64,000 bases of DNA from contig BPHJ01000001.1 in assembly GCA_026003475.1 (NCBI GenBank), positions 1,549,189 through 1,613,188 of the forward strand. The letters run 5' to 3'. The notes beneath the pieces are model-generated. The model saw nothing but the letters and a program-made list of their open reading frames with translations, was not told the origin of the DNA and made no database searches. Position numbers and translations under genes: made by a program. Numbering within the stretch: position 1 is the stretch's first letter; every line of letters starts with the position of its first letter. This stretch comes from Candidatus Kapaibacterium sp. (lineage in GTDB: Bacteria > Bacteroidota > Ignavibacteria > Kapaibacteriales > NICIL-2). This document shows, one piece after another, positions 17,678 through 26,859 of the stretch.

Positions 17678-19048
17678 ATGGATCAACAACCGATTCTGCT
17701 TTCGGTCGAAGAAATCGCACTCAAGCTCAAAGAGGCAGCGCAGTTCATCGGACAACGCGTGGTCAACCGCGATGAAGTCATCGAGCAAGCCTTCTGCGCA
17801 CTGCTCACGGGCGAACACATGCTCCTGCAAAGCCGAACTGGTGTGGGAAAGACGCTCCTTGCTGAACAACTTTTTGCCATGTTCGAGGGGGCACGGGTGT
17901 TCCGCATCCAAGCCAGTAAAGAACAGCAACCCGATTCCTACTTCGGCGGACTCGACCTGGAGCTGCTCAAGCGCGGCATCTTGAAGCATAACACCGAAGG
18001 CTCGTTGGTCGAAAGCGAGTTTGGTTTCATTGACGAAATTTTCGATGCCAACGACTTTACCTTGCGGGCGCTGCTGTCGCTGCTCAATGAGCGTCGCTTG
18101 CTTCGTGGCACGCACCACCAACCTGCCCGCATCCATACGGTGATTGCTGCAACGAACTACCTACGCGTGAGCGAAGTCACCGAAGCCATTCTCGATCGTT
18201 TCCTCTACAAAGCGCTCATCTTGCCCGACAAGGATCCGTACGTTCAGTTCAAGATTGCACAGAAATACTTGCTCCACGGCGGAAAGCCCGCGCAACCGCC
18301 GCGCACGATTCCCTTCGCCGAACTCAAGTACATGCACACGATCATCACTGGCAATAACCCCACGATCACGATCACCATCCGCCCCGAAGATCTCTACTTT
18401 GCCAATTTGGTCATCGCTCACTTCGAGCACCTGCGCAACCGTGCTCTTCGGGAATCCAACCGCGGTCGGAAGGCCGACGACTACCGCGAATTCTACATTT
18501 CCCCTCGGACGCAAGCAAAGTCGCTCGATCTTCTGCGGGCGTTGGCACTGCTCCGCGCGCGCACGTCCGTCACTCACGAAGACATCAGCAAGCTCTACTT
18601 CATCTTCGCAACTGTTGGAGTTCCGGAAGAAATCGCGCTCTTCAAGAAGTCATTTGAGACGATCGAAAATTCGCTCACCTCATCGAATGGTTTCGAACAG
18701 ATCGCTACGCTGCTGGCCTTTGAGACACTCCTGCAACATATCCGCCACGATCGCAGCATACTCGAACAACCACTGGGAGAATTAGCCACTACCCCAATTC
18801 GGCGCACCTTCATCGAATGGTTCAAGGAAACCTTCGGGGGCGTTGATAAAACCGTTGCTCACAATCGCCGGCAGTTGGAGCAGTTCATCACCGACTTTGT
18901 CCCAGCAACCGAAGAAGTGCGCGAACTCAAGCTCGCGGTCGAACGACTCATGACACGTGTCTTCCAAGAAATCGAGCGTGATCAAGCGCGGGAAGCAGAG
19001 CGCCGCCTGCGCCGGCAGGAGCAGTACACAAGCCAACAAGAGCCATAA
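17678..19048 (+). CDS. MoxR/RavA family AAA+ ATPase
   Basis: 456 residues from ATG 17678; an in-frame ATG at 17654 lies almost on the predicted transcription start and is less likely. Walker A is RTGVGKT at residues 53-59 and Walker B FGFIDE ends at 120. Sensor 1 is VIAATNYLR, and the arginine-containing LDRFLYKAL follows. The C-terminal third is helical and charged, ending in an E/R-rich coiled coil. MoxR ATPases act as chaperones that remodel or insert metal cofactors into partner complexes, usually with a VWA-domain protein encoded next door. None is adjacent here, so the partner is unknown. The closest architecture is the RavA branch. Confidence 0.9.
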   Translation: MDQQPILLSVEEIALKLKEAAQFIGQRVVNRDEVIEQAFCALLTGEHMLLQSRTGVGKTLLAEQLFAMFEGARVFRIQASKEQQPDSYFGGLDLELLKRGILKHNTEGSLVESEFGFIDEIFDANDFTLRALLSLLNERRLLRGTHHQPARIHTVIAATNYLRVSEVTEAILDRFLYKALILPDKDPYVQFKIAQKYLLHGGKPAQPPRTIPFAELKYMHTIITGNNPTITITIRPEDLYFANLVIAHFEHLRNRALRESNRGRKADDYREFYISPRTQAKSLDLLRALALLRARTSVTHEDISKLYFIFATVGVPEEIALFKKSFETIENSLTSSNGFEQIATLLAFETLLQHIRHDRSILEQPLGELATTPIRRTFIEWFKETFGGVDKTVAHNRRQLEQFITDFVPATEEVRELKLAVERLMTRVFQEIERDQAREAERRLRRQEQYTSQQEP

Positions 19049-19069
19049 TACCGCTGGGCAGTTTCGGAC

Positions 19070-20392
19070 TTACCGCGAAGGAAGAATTGGCTGGGTAGCC
19101 AAGTCGTGCTCGAGCGGCTCACTACTACGCCCTGCAGGCTCGACCAAGCGCCCATTGTCCCACCGATACCCTTCCCAGCGGGCAATGACGACCGTTGCCA
19201 AACAATTCCCCAACAAGTTGACCGAGGTGCGCGCCATGTCCATGAACTCATCCACACCAAAGATTACGGCAACACCGACAGCCACGAGCGCAGGATCAAG
19301 GAACGAGGATGCAGTCGCCAAGAGCACAACCAAGGATGCTCGTGGGACGGCAGCAACGCCTTTCGAGGTAACCATCAGCGCCAGCATCAGCATCAACTGT
19401 TGAGCCAGCGTGAATGGTTGTCCAGTGGTCGCTTCGATTGCCTGTGCTAAAAAAACTGAAGCCATCGCCAGATAGAGTGTTGTTCCATCGAGATTGAACG
19501 AGTACCCCAGCGGCATGACGAAGCCGACGATCCGACCAGGCACACCAAGCCGCTCCATGTTTTCCATCGCCATTGGCAGAGCGCTCTCGCTGCTGGTGGT
19601 CACAAATGCCAGCATGAATGGCTCACGGACGGCTTCGATAAACGGACGCAGCGGCAGGCGTATCAATAGGGCAACTGCACCAAAGACAACCACCACGAAG
19701 ATCACCAGTGCTCCGTAAAGCGACAGTACCAGCGCACCGAGATTGACCAAGACCCCCAAGCCCTGATGACCAATCGAGTATGCCATTGCTGCACCAATCC
19801 CAATCGGTGCAAACCGCATGATAAGCTCAGTAAAGCGGAACATCACCTGCGATAGCGACTCACACCATTGGACAATTGGTCGCGCACGTTCGCCCGCAGC
19901 CGCGGCAGCAAGCCCGAAGATCGTCGAGAAAGCGACAATTTGAAGAATATCCCCTTCAGCCATGCTCTTGATAATCGAGGCCGGAAAGACATGCACCAAA
20001 ATTTCGATGGGTGTTTTGGGTTTTGCCACTGGTAGTGCGGTAGTGTCTGTCGCATCAGCTTGGAGGATCAGTCCTTGTCCCGGTTGGACCAGATTCACAA
20101 CAGCAAGACCAATTGCCAACGCAAGGGTGGTGACGATTTCGAAGTAGACGAGCGACTTTGCGCCGATGCGTCCCACTGCTTTGAGCGAACCACTTCCAGC
20201 AATCCCAGCGACAACAGCACCAAAAATCAGCGGTGCAATGATGCTCTTGATAAGGTTGAGGAAAATCTCACGCAGGAACTTCAGCTCGATCGCCCAGGCG
20301 GGAACGACCACACCCAGAATGGTTCCTACCACCAGCCCAACGATAATCTGTTGGGTCAGGCTCAGATGCCACCACCGGCGGGGACCAGGCAT
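19070..20392 (-). CDS. dicarboxylate/amino acid:cation symporter (DAACS family)
   Basis: 440 residues, inner membrane. Landmarks of the GltP/DctA/GltPh fold: an N-terminal helix QIIVGLVVGTILGVVVP, LFLNLIKSIIAPLIFG-like text (FLNLIKSIIAPLIFGAVVAG), the serine-rich hairpin TTSSESALPMAMENMERLG, the TM7 motif NLDGTTLY, and the final hairpin motif SKGVAAVPRASLVVLLATA. These enzymes import C4-dicarboxylates, glutamate or aspartate with sodium or protons; the substrate cannot be fixed from the sequence. The gene starts 18 nt after trxA and is probably co-transcribed with it. Confidence 0.93.
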   Translation of the reverse strand: MPGPRRWWHLSLTQQIIVGLVVGTILGVVVPAWAIELKFLREIFLNLIKSIIAPLIFGAVVAGIAGSGSLKAVGRIGAKSLVYFEIVTTLALAIGLAVVNLVQPGQGLILQADATDTTALPVAKPKTPIEILVHVFPASIIKSMAEGDILQIVAFSTIFGLAAAAAGERARPIVQWCESLSQVMFRFTELIMRFAPIGIGAAMAYSIGHQGLGVLVNLGALVLSLYGALVIFVVVVFGAVALLIRLPLRPFIEAVREPFMLAFVTTSSESALPMAMENMERLGVPGRIVGFVMPLGYSFNLDGTTLYLAMASVFLAQAIEATTGQPFTLAQQLMLMLALMVTSKGVAAVPRASLVVLLATASSFLDPALVAVGVAVIFGVDEFMDMARTSVNLLGNCLATVVIARWEGYRWDNGRLVEPAGRSSEPLEHDLATQPILPSR

Positions 20393-20410
20393 GACCGCGC
20401 TCCCGCCGTG

Positions 20411-20746
20411 TTATCCCAAATACGGCTGCAGCCGCTCGACGATCATCCGCTTAGGGACAGCGCCAACGATGGTATCAACAAGTTTCCCCTGGTGAAAAAT
20501 CAGCAGAGCAGGAATGGATCGCACACCGTATTCCATTGGTACGCGGGGATTGCTGTCAACATCCATCTTGGCAACCTTGACTTTGCCGTGCAACTCCTCA
20601 GCAAGTTCATCAATGATGGGAGCAATTTGCCGGCAGGGGCCACACCAGGCAGCCCAGAAGTCAATGATCACCGGTAGCGATGATTGCAGAACTTCCTGTT
20701 CGAATGTATCATCGCTGATATGCAGCGGCTGGAGGGTGATTGCCAT
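20411..20746 (-). CDS. trxA: thioredoxin
   Basis: 111 residues from ATG 20746, a normal thioredoxin length; an in-frame upstream ATG at 20794 lies within the promoter and is rejected. The active site WCGPC is at residues 34-38, preceded by VIIDFWAA. Further landmarks are [28 protein letters not shown] with the cis-proline, then [20 protein letters not shown]. It is a cytoplasmic dithiol reductant. It leads a two-gene unit with the dicarboxylate symporter. A -7 element (20784-20791) lies 38 nt upstream. Confidence 0.96.
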   Translation of the reverse strand: MAITLQPLHISDDTFEQEVLQSSLPVIIDFWAAWCGPCRQIAPIIDELAEELHGKVKVAKMDVDSNPRVPMEYGVRSIPALLIFHQGKLVDTIVGAVPKRMIVERLQPYLG

Positions 20747-20783
20747 CAGTTCCGAAAGCTGTAATTCAACAACAGTTGGGTGG

Positions 20784-20791
20784 CAAAAATA
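20784..20791 (-). promoter_or_regulatory. -7 element for trxA
   Basis: The minus strand reads TATTTTTG, an exact TAnnTTTG match, 38 nt upstream of the trxA ATG. Confidence 0.5.
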
Positions 20792-20867
20792 CACCTACCC
20801 GGCCGAGGCGTCAGAATTATTTGCGCCGAATGCATCTTTGCACCGCGACGTTGCAGACAGGTATCGA

Positions 20868-22442
20868 ATGCCAACCCTTTTACGCCGTCTTCCGCTTCGC
20901 TGGCGATTGACCCTGTGGTATGCCGCACTGGTCACCGTTGCGCTGGGCGCCTTCGGCGGGGCACTCTATCGAACTGTGTCGGAGAGCCTGTCGAAGAATC
21001 TCGATGCATCCCTGAGCCGCGCTGTGACATCGCTCGACTACATCGTCAAACAAAAGCAGCAGGAATCGCGCCGTCCGTTGCGCAGTCCGCGACGACGACG
21101 GAACGCACTGCTCCCATTCGAAGCGGCTCCACCGCGTGATTCACTCCAACGAGACACCGCCACCGACGAGCCCGATGTCGTGTGGATGGCGATCTACGAG
21201 CACATCCTGCTCAACACCCGAACCTTTGCCATCCAAATTGCCGATACTGCTGGCACACTCCTATGGCACTCGTCAGCAACGCGCGATACATTCCCCACAT
21301 TCGCTGTACTCACCCGAGACGAGCAACTGCCGCCACCTTATCCCTTGCTCAAGACGATCGTCATCGGAGGCGAACACTACCGTGTGGCAGCGGTGCGCTC
21401 CGGACAGGTAGAAATTGTGGTCGGTTATCCGCTGACCGAAATCGAACAGACGCTGGCAGAACTCTTCTTTGCCTTGAAGATTGGGCTACCACTGGTATTT
21501 GTTGTTGCCGTCCTCGGTGGCTATTGGCTTGCGCGGTATTCGCTGCGGCAGGTGGAAGTGCTGACCAATGCCGCACAAGACATCAGTGCGCGTCATTTGA
21601 ATGTGCGCCTTCCCATGCCGCCGGTCAACGACGAAATCGCTCGTCTGACGGCAACGCTCAACGACATGATCGCACGCCTGGAACAATCCTTCCAGCAAAT
21701 CCAGCAGTTCACCAGCGACGCTTCTCACGAGCTTCGGACACCGCTAGCGATTCTCATCGGAGAATTGGAGCTGGCGCTGCGTCGCCCCCATAGAGCGGAG
21801 GAATATCAAGCTGTGCTTTCTAGCGCCCTGGAGGAGGTCGTGCGATTGTCGAAAGTCGTTGACGGGTTGCTCGAATTATCCCGCGCGGAGTCTGGACAAG
21901 TTGCCATCGAACGTGAGCTGGTCAATCTCAGCCAATTGGTGCTCGATGTGTGTGAGGATTTCTCGCTCTTGGCGGAAGAACACGGGCTCGAACTCCGTGT
22001 GGAGGTCCAGCCATTTATCCAGCTCATTGGCGACCGCACCCGCCTTCGGCAAGTGCTGATCAATTTGCTCGACAACGCTGTCAAGTACACACCGCGCGGG
22101 GGAATAATCCGCGTCCACCTCTGGTTGGAGCAAGTGCAGGTACACCTTGCCATCAGCGACAATGGCATCGGCATTCCCGCAGAGGACCTGCCGCATATTT
22201 TCGACCGTTTCTACCGTGTGGACAAGGCACGCAGCCGTAAAATTGGTGGGAGTGGCTTGGGCTTAGCGATCGTGCGCTGGATCATCGAGGCACATGGTGG
22301 AACGATTTGGGTCGAAAGCACCGAAGGCAGTGGGACCACTATCCACATTCGTTTGCCGATTGACGCAAATGCACACGAACCTACAGTTTCATCACACCAT
22401 CACCATCGAACAACGTATGCACAATCTTCGACATCAGCTTGA
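20868..22442 (+). CDS. HAMP-domain sensor histidine kinase
   Basis: 524 residues from ATG 20868. TM1 is at about 13-34 (TLWYAALVTVALGAFGGALY), then an extracytoplasmic domain of about 165 residues, then TM2 at about 200-222 (IGLPLVFVVAVLGGYWLA). HAMP follows (SLRQVEVLTNAAQDI ... NDEIARLTATLNDM). The dimerisation motif DASHELRTPLA has the phospho-acceptor His287. HATPase boxes are N (LINLLDNAVKYT), G1 (ISDNGIGIP), F (HIFDRFYRVDKARS) and G2 (GGSGLGLAIV). No response regulator is adjacent, so it is an orphan in this neighbourhood. The last 26 nt overlap the start of the phosphorylase gene, and the tail is histidine-rich. Confidence 0.93.
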   Translation: MPTLLRRLPLRWRLTLWYAALVTVALGAFGGALYRTVSESLSKNLDASLSRAVTSLDYIVKQKQQESRRPLRSPRRRRNALLPFEAAPPRDSLQRDTATDEPDVVWMAIYEHILLNTRTFAIQIADTAGTLLWHSSATRDTFPTFAVLTRDEQLPPPYPLLKTIVIGGEHYRVAAVRSGQVEIVVGYPLTEIEQTLAELFFALKIGLPLVFVVAVLGGYWLARYSLRQVEVLTNAAQDISARHLNVRLPMPPVNDEIARLTATLNDMIARLEQSFQQIQQFTSDASHELRTPLAILIGELELALRRPHRAEEYQAVLSSALEEVVRLSKVVDGLLELSRAESGQVAIERELVNLSQLVLDVCEDFSLLAEEHGLELRVEVQPFIQLIGDRTRLRQVLINLLDNAVKYTPRGGIIRVHLWLEQVQVHLAISDNGIGIPAEDLPHIFDRFYRVDKARSRKIGGSGLGLAIVRWIIEAHGGTIWVESTEGSGTTIHIRLPIDANAHEPTVSSHHHHRTTYAQSSTSA

Positions 22443-23238
22443 GGAAAGCATCGCCGCTATTCGCACCCGCAGCGCGCATGCTCCGAGTGTTGGCATTGTT
22501 CTTGGCACTGGTCTCGATCGTCTTGCCCAGCGATGCAGCGTTGAGACCAGCATTCCGTATGCCGACATACCCCATATGCCGCGTTCAACTGCACCGAGCC
22601 ACCGCGGCCACCTCCTGCTGGGTTCGTGGTCTGGCGTCCCGGTCGCGATCATGCAAGGTCGCGTGCACTACTACGAAGGATACACGATGCAGGAAGTCAC
22701 CTATGGCGTTCGGCTCCTGAAGGCCCTGGGCGTCCGAGTGCTCGTGCTGACCAATGCCGCCGGCGCACTCAATCCGTTGTTCCGCCGTGGCGACATCATG
22801 CTCATCGCCGACCATATCAATCTCATGGGCACAAGTCCGCTCATCGGTCCCAACGATGACCTCCTGGGCGAACGCTTCCCGGATATGAGTGATCCGTATA
22901 GCGCTGAGCTTCGCGACCGTGCCCGGCAGGTCGCACTCGAACAGCGGATCCCGCTCCGCGAGGGAGTCCTTGTCGCAGTACATGGTCCGAACCTTGAAAC
23001 GCGTGCAGAGTACCGCTTCCTGCGAACCATAGGTGCGGACGCTGTCGGCATGAGCACGGTGCCCGAAGTCATTGCAGCAGTGCACGCAAAGCTCCCCGTT
23101 GTAGCCTTTTCGATGCTGACCGATGAATGCTTCCCCGATGCACTCCACCCAGTCTCGGCAGCAGAGATTATCGCCGCAGCCGAGGAAGCCTCCCCCAAAC
23201 TGGAGCAGCTGATCTCGGCCTTGCTCCCCGTGCTGTAA
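22417..23238 (+). CDS. punA: purine-nucleoside phosphorylase
   Basis: 273 residues from ATG 22417. The enzyme splits inosine or guanosine with phosphate to base plus ribose-1-phosphate in purine salvage. Trimeric PNP (class II nucleoside phosphorylase) landmarks: GIVLGTGLDRLAQR, HRGHLLLGSWSGVPVAIMQGRVHYYEGY, VLVLTNAAGALNP, ADHINLMGTSPLIGPND, the nucleoside-binding GPNLETRAEYRFLRTIGADAVGMSTVPEVIAA, and the C-terminal CFPDALHPVSAAEII. It overlaps the end of the kinase gene by 26 nt in another frame, which suggests a shared transcript. I recognise the family firmly; the symbol is the usual one for it. Confidence 0.93.
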   Translation: MHNLRHQLEESIAAIRTRSAHAPSVGIVLGTGLDRLAQRCSVETSIPYADIPHMPRSTAPSHRGHLLLGSWSGVPVAIMQGRVHYYEGYTMQEVTYGVRLLKALGVRVLVLTNAAGALNPLFRRGDIMLIADHINLMGTSPLIGPNDDLLGERFPDMSDPYSAELRDRARQVALEQRIPLREGVLVAVHGPNLETRAEYRFLRTIGADAVGMSTVPEVIAAVHAKLPVVAFSMLTDECFPDALHPVSAAEIIAAAEEASPKLEQLISALLPVL

Positions 23239-23433
23239 AACGTCAGCGGAACCAGACACTGTGAACAAATGTTGACAGCTTCCGGGCGCGGATGCACTGA
23301 AACAAATCCGAGCAGGAGTGCATTTCTGCAGTGCACGGGCGGCCTGCAGCAGTTGCTCGTGTCATACCGCTGGAACTTTTACCGAATTGGCACACTATTG
23401 GCCACTGGAAAATTTGTGCGCACCACTTCAACG

Positions 23434-23441
23434 AAAGGAGG
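23434..23441 (+). promoter_or_regulatory. strong Shine-Dalgarno site
   Basis: AAAGGAGG, five nt before ATG 23447. Most genes in this window have weak or no ribosome sites, so this consensus site stands out and fixes the start of the oxidoreductase gene. Confidence 0.75.
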
Positions 23442-23446
23442 CTCTC

Positions 23447-24469
23447 ATGAAAAAAGTCGCGCTCGCCGTCATCGGCGCAGGCAATATCGCGCAGAGCGTT
23501 CATCTGCCCATCCTTCGACGCCTGCCAAACGTTGAGCTCATCGCCCTTTGCGACCGCAACTACTCCAAAGCGCGCGCAGTCGCTGAGCGTTTCGGAATTC
23601 CTCATGCCGTTCGATCGGTGGAGGAGCTGCGCCACCTGCCGATCACCGCAGCAGACGTCTGCACCTCTACCGACTCGCATTCCGACGTTGTTGGCGCGTG
23701 CATCGAGGCCGGATGGGATGTATTCGTTGAGCGACCCCTTGCCATCACCAGCGACCAAGCAGCACTCCTTGCAGACAAAGCACGGTCGCGTGGCGTCAAG
23801 CTGATGGTTGGAATGAACCACCGGTTCCGCACCGACGTTGTGCTCATGAAGAACTACATCGAGCAAGCCCAACTCGGCCATGTGTACTATGCCAAAGCCG
23901 GCTGGCTCAAACCGCATAGTGGCGATGGACGGCTGCTTGCCCTCGCTGAGCACCACGGGCGTGGCGTTCTCTTCGAGCTGGGATTGGTGTTGGTTGACCT
24001 GCTGCTCTACCTCTTCCGCGGCACGTCCGTGCGTTCGGTGAGCGCATCGCTGTTCTACAACTCGCACCCAACTGTTGAGGATGTTGCCATCGCAACCCTC
24101 AATTTGAGCGATGGCAGCGTTGCATCCATTGAAACCAGTTGGTCACTGGTCCGACCGGAAGACTTGTTCTACTGCAACATGTACGGCAAAAACGGAAGTG
24201 CCTTCATCAACCCATTCAAGGTGGTTCGCCAGCAGGAGACCGGTGTTTCAATCGCAACGCCGCCGCAACCGACATCGAAAGTCGAAGTCTATACCCGCTC
24301 CTACGAGGCGGAGTTGAAGCACTTTGTTGCCAGCGTGCAAGGATTAGTGCCGGTCGTCTCGACTGCCGAAGAAGCGGCTGAGCGCCTGCTGGTGGTGGAA
24401 GCACTCTACCAATCTGCTCTCCAACACTCGGAAGTGCAACTCCCCTCAGGCGATTTTGTCACGGCATAA
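23447..24469 (+). CDS. Gfo/Idh/MocA family NAD(P)-dependent oxidoreductase
   Basis: 340 residues; start fixed by a consensus ribosome site. The N-terminal Rossmann fold begins KKVALAVIGAGNIAQSVHLPIL, with LIALCDRN at the end of strand 2 and DVCTSTDSHSDVV for the cofactor loop. The family EKP motif is modified to VERPLAIT: lysine to arginine. The C-terminal domain holds GMNHRFRTDVVLMKNYI, GRGVLFELGLVLVDLLLYLF and the beta-sheet. Such enzymes oxidise or reduce sugars or inositols; the substrate is not predictable. It is followed by a Rho-independent terminator at 24498-24529, so its transcription unit ends there. The 208-nt region before it (23239-23446) contains no gene I can support. Confidence 0.88.
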   Translation: MKKVALAVIGAGNIAQSVHLPILRRLPNVELIALCDRNYSKARAVAERFGIPHAVRSVEELRHLPITAADVCTSTDSHSDVVGACIEAGWDVFVERPLAITSDQAALLADKARSRGVKLMVGMNHRFRTDVVLMKNYIEQAQLGHVYYAKAGWLKPHSGDGRLLALAEHHGRGVLFELGLVLVDLLLYLFRGTSVRSVSASLFYNSHPTVEDVAIATLNLSDGSVASIETSWSLVRPEDLFYCNMYGKNGSAFINPFKVVRQQETGVSIATPPQPTSKVEVYTRSYEAELKHFVASVQGLVPVVSTAEEAAERLLVVEALYQSALQHSEVQLPSGDFVTA

Positions 24470-24497
24470 GCCACAGACGCGACGAGCCCCCTTCGGA

Positions 24498-24529
24498 ATC
24501 GCTGCCGGGAAGGCAGCGATTTCTTTTTC
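24498..24529 (+). terminator. Rho-independent terminator
   Basis: A perfect 9-bp stem ATCGCTGCC / GGCAGCGAT (24498-24506 and 24512-24520) with a GGGAA loop, followed by TTCTTTTTC. It ends the oxidoreductase transcript. Confidence 0.85.
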
Positions 24530-24577
24530 AGAATGGTATTTTGGGATGGGATGTCTCATGATGTCATTCATAATCCC

Positions 24578-25120
24578 ATGCGCACAGCTTTCCTTGGAGC
24601 ACTGCTAGTGATCGCTGGCGTGCTGAGCGCTGTCGCCCAAACCGATCAAGCTACTCGACGCGCTGAACAACTGGCGCGACAGGCAGAAGCCCTCGCACAA
24701 CTGCCCGACCTGGTAGCCCGACAGTACCAGCTCTCAGCAAGAGAGCATCTGACCCCGCCGACACCTCCAGACCTTAGCGTAATTCCATCAGCACCGAATC
24801 CAAGAATTTCTCCCTTCAACCCCGATACGGTTCAGCACCGTATCGAGCGGTTGTTGGAGCATCTTGCAGCCTGCCTTAGCCGTCTCCAAGCCAACTCAGC
24901 TGCAACGGAGCTGGACTCAGTGCGTGTCCTGCTGAACAATCCATCCATCAGGGCCACCATCTCGGAGGCCATCGCACTATCGCTCGACTATTCTGTCAAA
25001 GTGCTGGAGGAACTCAACGCCATGACCCGGAAGCTCGACACGATGTTCGAGCAACTCAAGACAAGGCTGGAGCAACTGCGCAAGCAGCTACAGGACACAC
25101 GCAAGCATTCCGACAACTAA
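24578..25120 (+). CDS. secreted coiled-coil protein of unknown function
   Basis: 180 residues from ATG 24578, chosen because it gives a signal peptide (MRTAFLGALLVIAGVLSAVAQ); an in-frame start at 24533 would add 15 polar residues before it. The mature part is a helical stretch (RRAEQLARQAEALAQLPDLV), a proline-rich linker (LTPPTPPDLSVIPSAPNP), then helices that end in a heptad-like coiled coil (KLDTMFEQLKTRLEQLRKQL). No family recognised. It begins 48 nt after the terminator of the previous unit and is followed 10 nt later by nadB, so the two may be co-transcribed. Likely periplasmic. Confidence 0.65.
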   Translation: MRTAFLGALLVIAGVLSAVAQTDQATRRAEQLARQAEALAQLPDLVARQYQLSAREHLTPPTPPDLSVIPSAPNPRISPFNPDTVQHRIERLLEHLAACLSRLQANSAATELDSVRVLLNNPSIRATISEAIALSLDYSVKVLEELNAMTRKLDTMFEQLKTRLEQLRKQLQDTRKHSDN

Positions 25121-25130
25121 GCTTGCACGC

Positions 25131-26750
25131 ATGCCATATCAATCCGATTACCTGGTGCTCGGCAGCGGCATTGCAGGGCTGTACGCTGCGCTCAAGGCTT
25201 CCGAGCAGGGCAGCGTCGTTGTCTTGACCAAAAAGCAGCGTGCCGAATCCAACACCAACTATGCCCAAGGCGGCATCAGCGCAGCCATTGGGGAGAATGA
25301 TTCGCCACAGGCACACTTGGAGGATACGCTTCGCGCTGGTGCAGGACTCTGCCATCGCGACGCCGTCGAACATATGGTCGCTGCTGCCCCAGCAGTTATT
25401 GAGGAGCTCTGCGCCATCGGCGTTGAATTCACGCGGCGCAACGGCGGCTTCGATCTTGGGCGAGAAGGAGGGCATAGCCGCAACCGCATCGTCCACGCCC
25501 ACGACATGACCGGTCGAGCGATCGAACAAGCACTCTTGCACGCGCTGTCGGTTCGTCCATCGGTAACGTTGATCGAGCATGCAACCGCCGTCGAGCTGAT
25601 CACCCAGCATCATTTTCGTTCCCGTACGGATGCAAGCACACCGACCTGCTACGGCGCCTATGCACTGACTGCCGACGGACGCATCGAGCAGTTTTTTGCG
25701 CGAGCGACTATCCTTGCCACCGGTGGATGCGGACAAGTCTACGTGCACACCACTAACCCATCCATCGCCACTGGCGATGGAGTCGCCATGGCATATCGCG
25801 CTGGTGCTGCAATTGCAAACATGGAATTCATCCAGTTCCATCCGACTGCCCTGTACGAACCCGAACGCACCGGTCCGGCATTCCTCATCAGCGAAGCTGT
25901 CCGCGGCGCTGGAGCAATCTTGCGCAATAGCAGTGGCAAACGCTTCATGCCGGAGTACGACGATCGCGCCGAGCTTGCCCCACGCGATGTCGTCGCACGA
26001 GCAATTGACCATGAGCTCAAAACCCGTGGCGACCGATATGTCTGGCTCGATCTCCGCCACATGGATGCATCCACCGTTTGGGAGCGCTTCCCCACCATTG
26101 CCAGCGAATGCGCTCGACGCGGCATTATGCTGCCCAACGATATGATTCCCGTCGTGCCGGCAGCACATTATTGCTGTGGCGGTGTGCTTACCGACCTCAA
26201 CGGACGCACCTCGATCGAGCGACTCTACGCCTGTGGCGAAGTTGCCTGCACCGGCGTGCACGGTGCCAATCGGCTGGCAAGTAATTCGCTCCTGGAGGGC
26301 GTTGTCTTCGCAGGTCGTGCCATCGCGGACATTGCATCCGCCCCACCACCGGCACCCAACGTCATCGCTGACGTCCTGCCATGGGACACCAGCGGCACCG
26401 ACAACCTCGACGAATGGATTTTGATCGCGCATGACCGGGAAGAATTGCAAACGCTCATGTGGGACTACGTGGGCATTGTTCGCTCTGACCTTCGGCTGGA
26501 GCGAGCACTCCGCCGCATCGAACTTCTTCGCAGGGAGATCGAAGACTTCTATCGGCGCACTACCTTATCCCCTGCACTGATCGAGCTTCGCAACCTGGTA
26601 ACCGTTGCGTGGCTCATTGCACGCAGTGCGCTCCACCGCAAGGAAAGCCGCGGCCTGCACGCGATGAGCGACTATCCTACCAGCGACGACCGCTGGCGCT
26701 GCGATACGGTCATCGTTGCCGACCGCATCGAATGCCGCCCCATTCCGTAA
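25131..26750 (+). CDS. nadB: L-aspartate oxidase
   Basis: 539 residues, full length. NadB oxidises L-aspartate to iminoaspartate, the first step of de novo NAD synthesis. The FAD-binding GSGIAGLYAA is at residues 11-20, followed by TKKQRAESNTNYAQGGISAAI. The succinate dehydrogenase/fumarate reductase-type catalytic parts are visible: NMEFIQFHPTALYEPE, FLISEAVRGAGAIL, the DPRDVVARAID-like segment APRDVVARAI, VVPAAHYCCGGVLTD, and GEVACTGVHGANRLASNSLLEG. The C-terminal helical domain ends ARSALHRKESRGLHAMSDYP. No nadA or nadC lies in the window. Confidence 0.96.
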   Translation: MPYQSDYLVLGSGIAGLYAALKASEQGSVVVLTKKQRAESNTNYAQGGISAAIGENDSPQAHLEDTLRAGAGLCHRDAVEHMVAAAPAVIEELCAIGVEFTRRNGGFDLGREGGHSRNRIVHAHDMTGRAIEQALLHALSVRPSVTLIEHATAVELITQHHFRSRTDASTPTCYGAYALTADGRIEQFFARATILATGGCGQVYVHTTNPSIATGDGVAMAYRAGAAIANMEFIQFHPTALYEPERTGPAFLISEAVRGAGAILRNSSGKRFMPEYDDRAELAPRDVVARAIDHELKTRGDRYVWLDLRHMDASTVWERFPTIASECARRGIMLPNDMIPVVPAAHYCCGGVLTDLNGRTSIERLYACGEVACTGVHGANRLASNSLLEGVVFAGRAIADIASAPPPAPNVIADVLPWDTSGTDNLDEWILIAHDREELQTLMWDYVGIVRSDLRLERALRRIELLRREIEDFYRRTTLSPALIELRNLVTVAWLIARSALHRKESRGLHAMSDYPTSDDRWRCDTVIVADRIECRPIP

Positions 26751-26784
26751 TGCATCGCCGTTGGAAAGGAGGGCTGTGGTTTTC

Positions 26785-26792
26785 TAAGTTTG
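26785..26792 (+). promoter_or_regulatory. -7 element for the EF-G-like gene
   Basis: TAAGTTTG followed by CAG, 68 nt before ATG 26860. GTTG at 26760-26763, 21 nt upstream, is a possible -33 box with one mismatch. Confidence 0.5.
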
Positions 26793-26859
26793 CAGGAAGC
26801 CTTCTGCCCTGGTGCTTAGGCAGATGCATTGTCTCACCATCGTCGGGAGTAATTCGCCT

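Noticed and set aside
25056-26450. 464-codon minus-strand frame opposite nadB
   Set aside because: Antisense shadow of nadB; cysteine- and glycine-rich without domain features.
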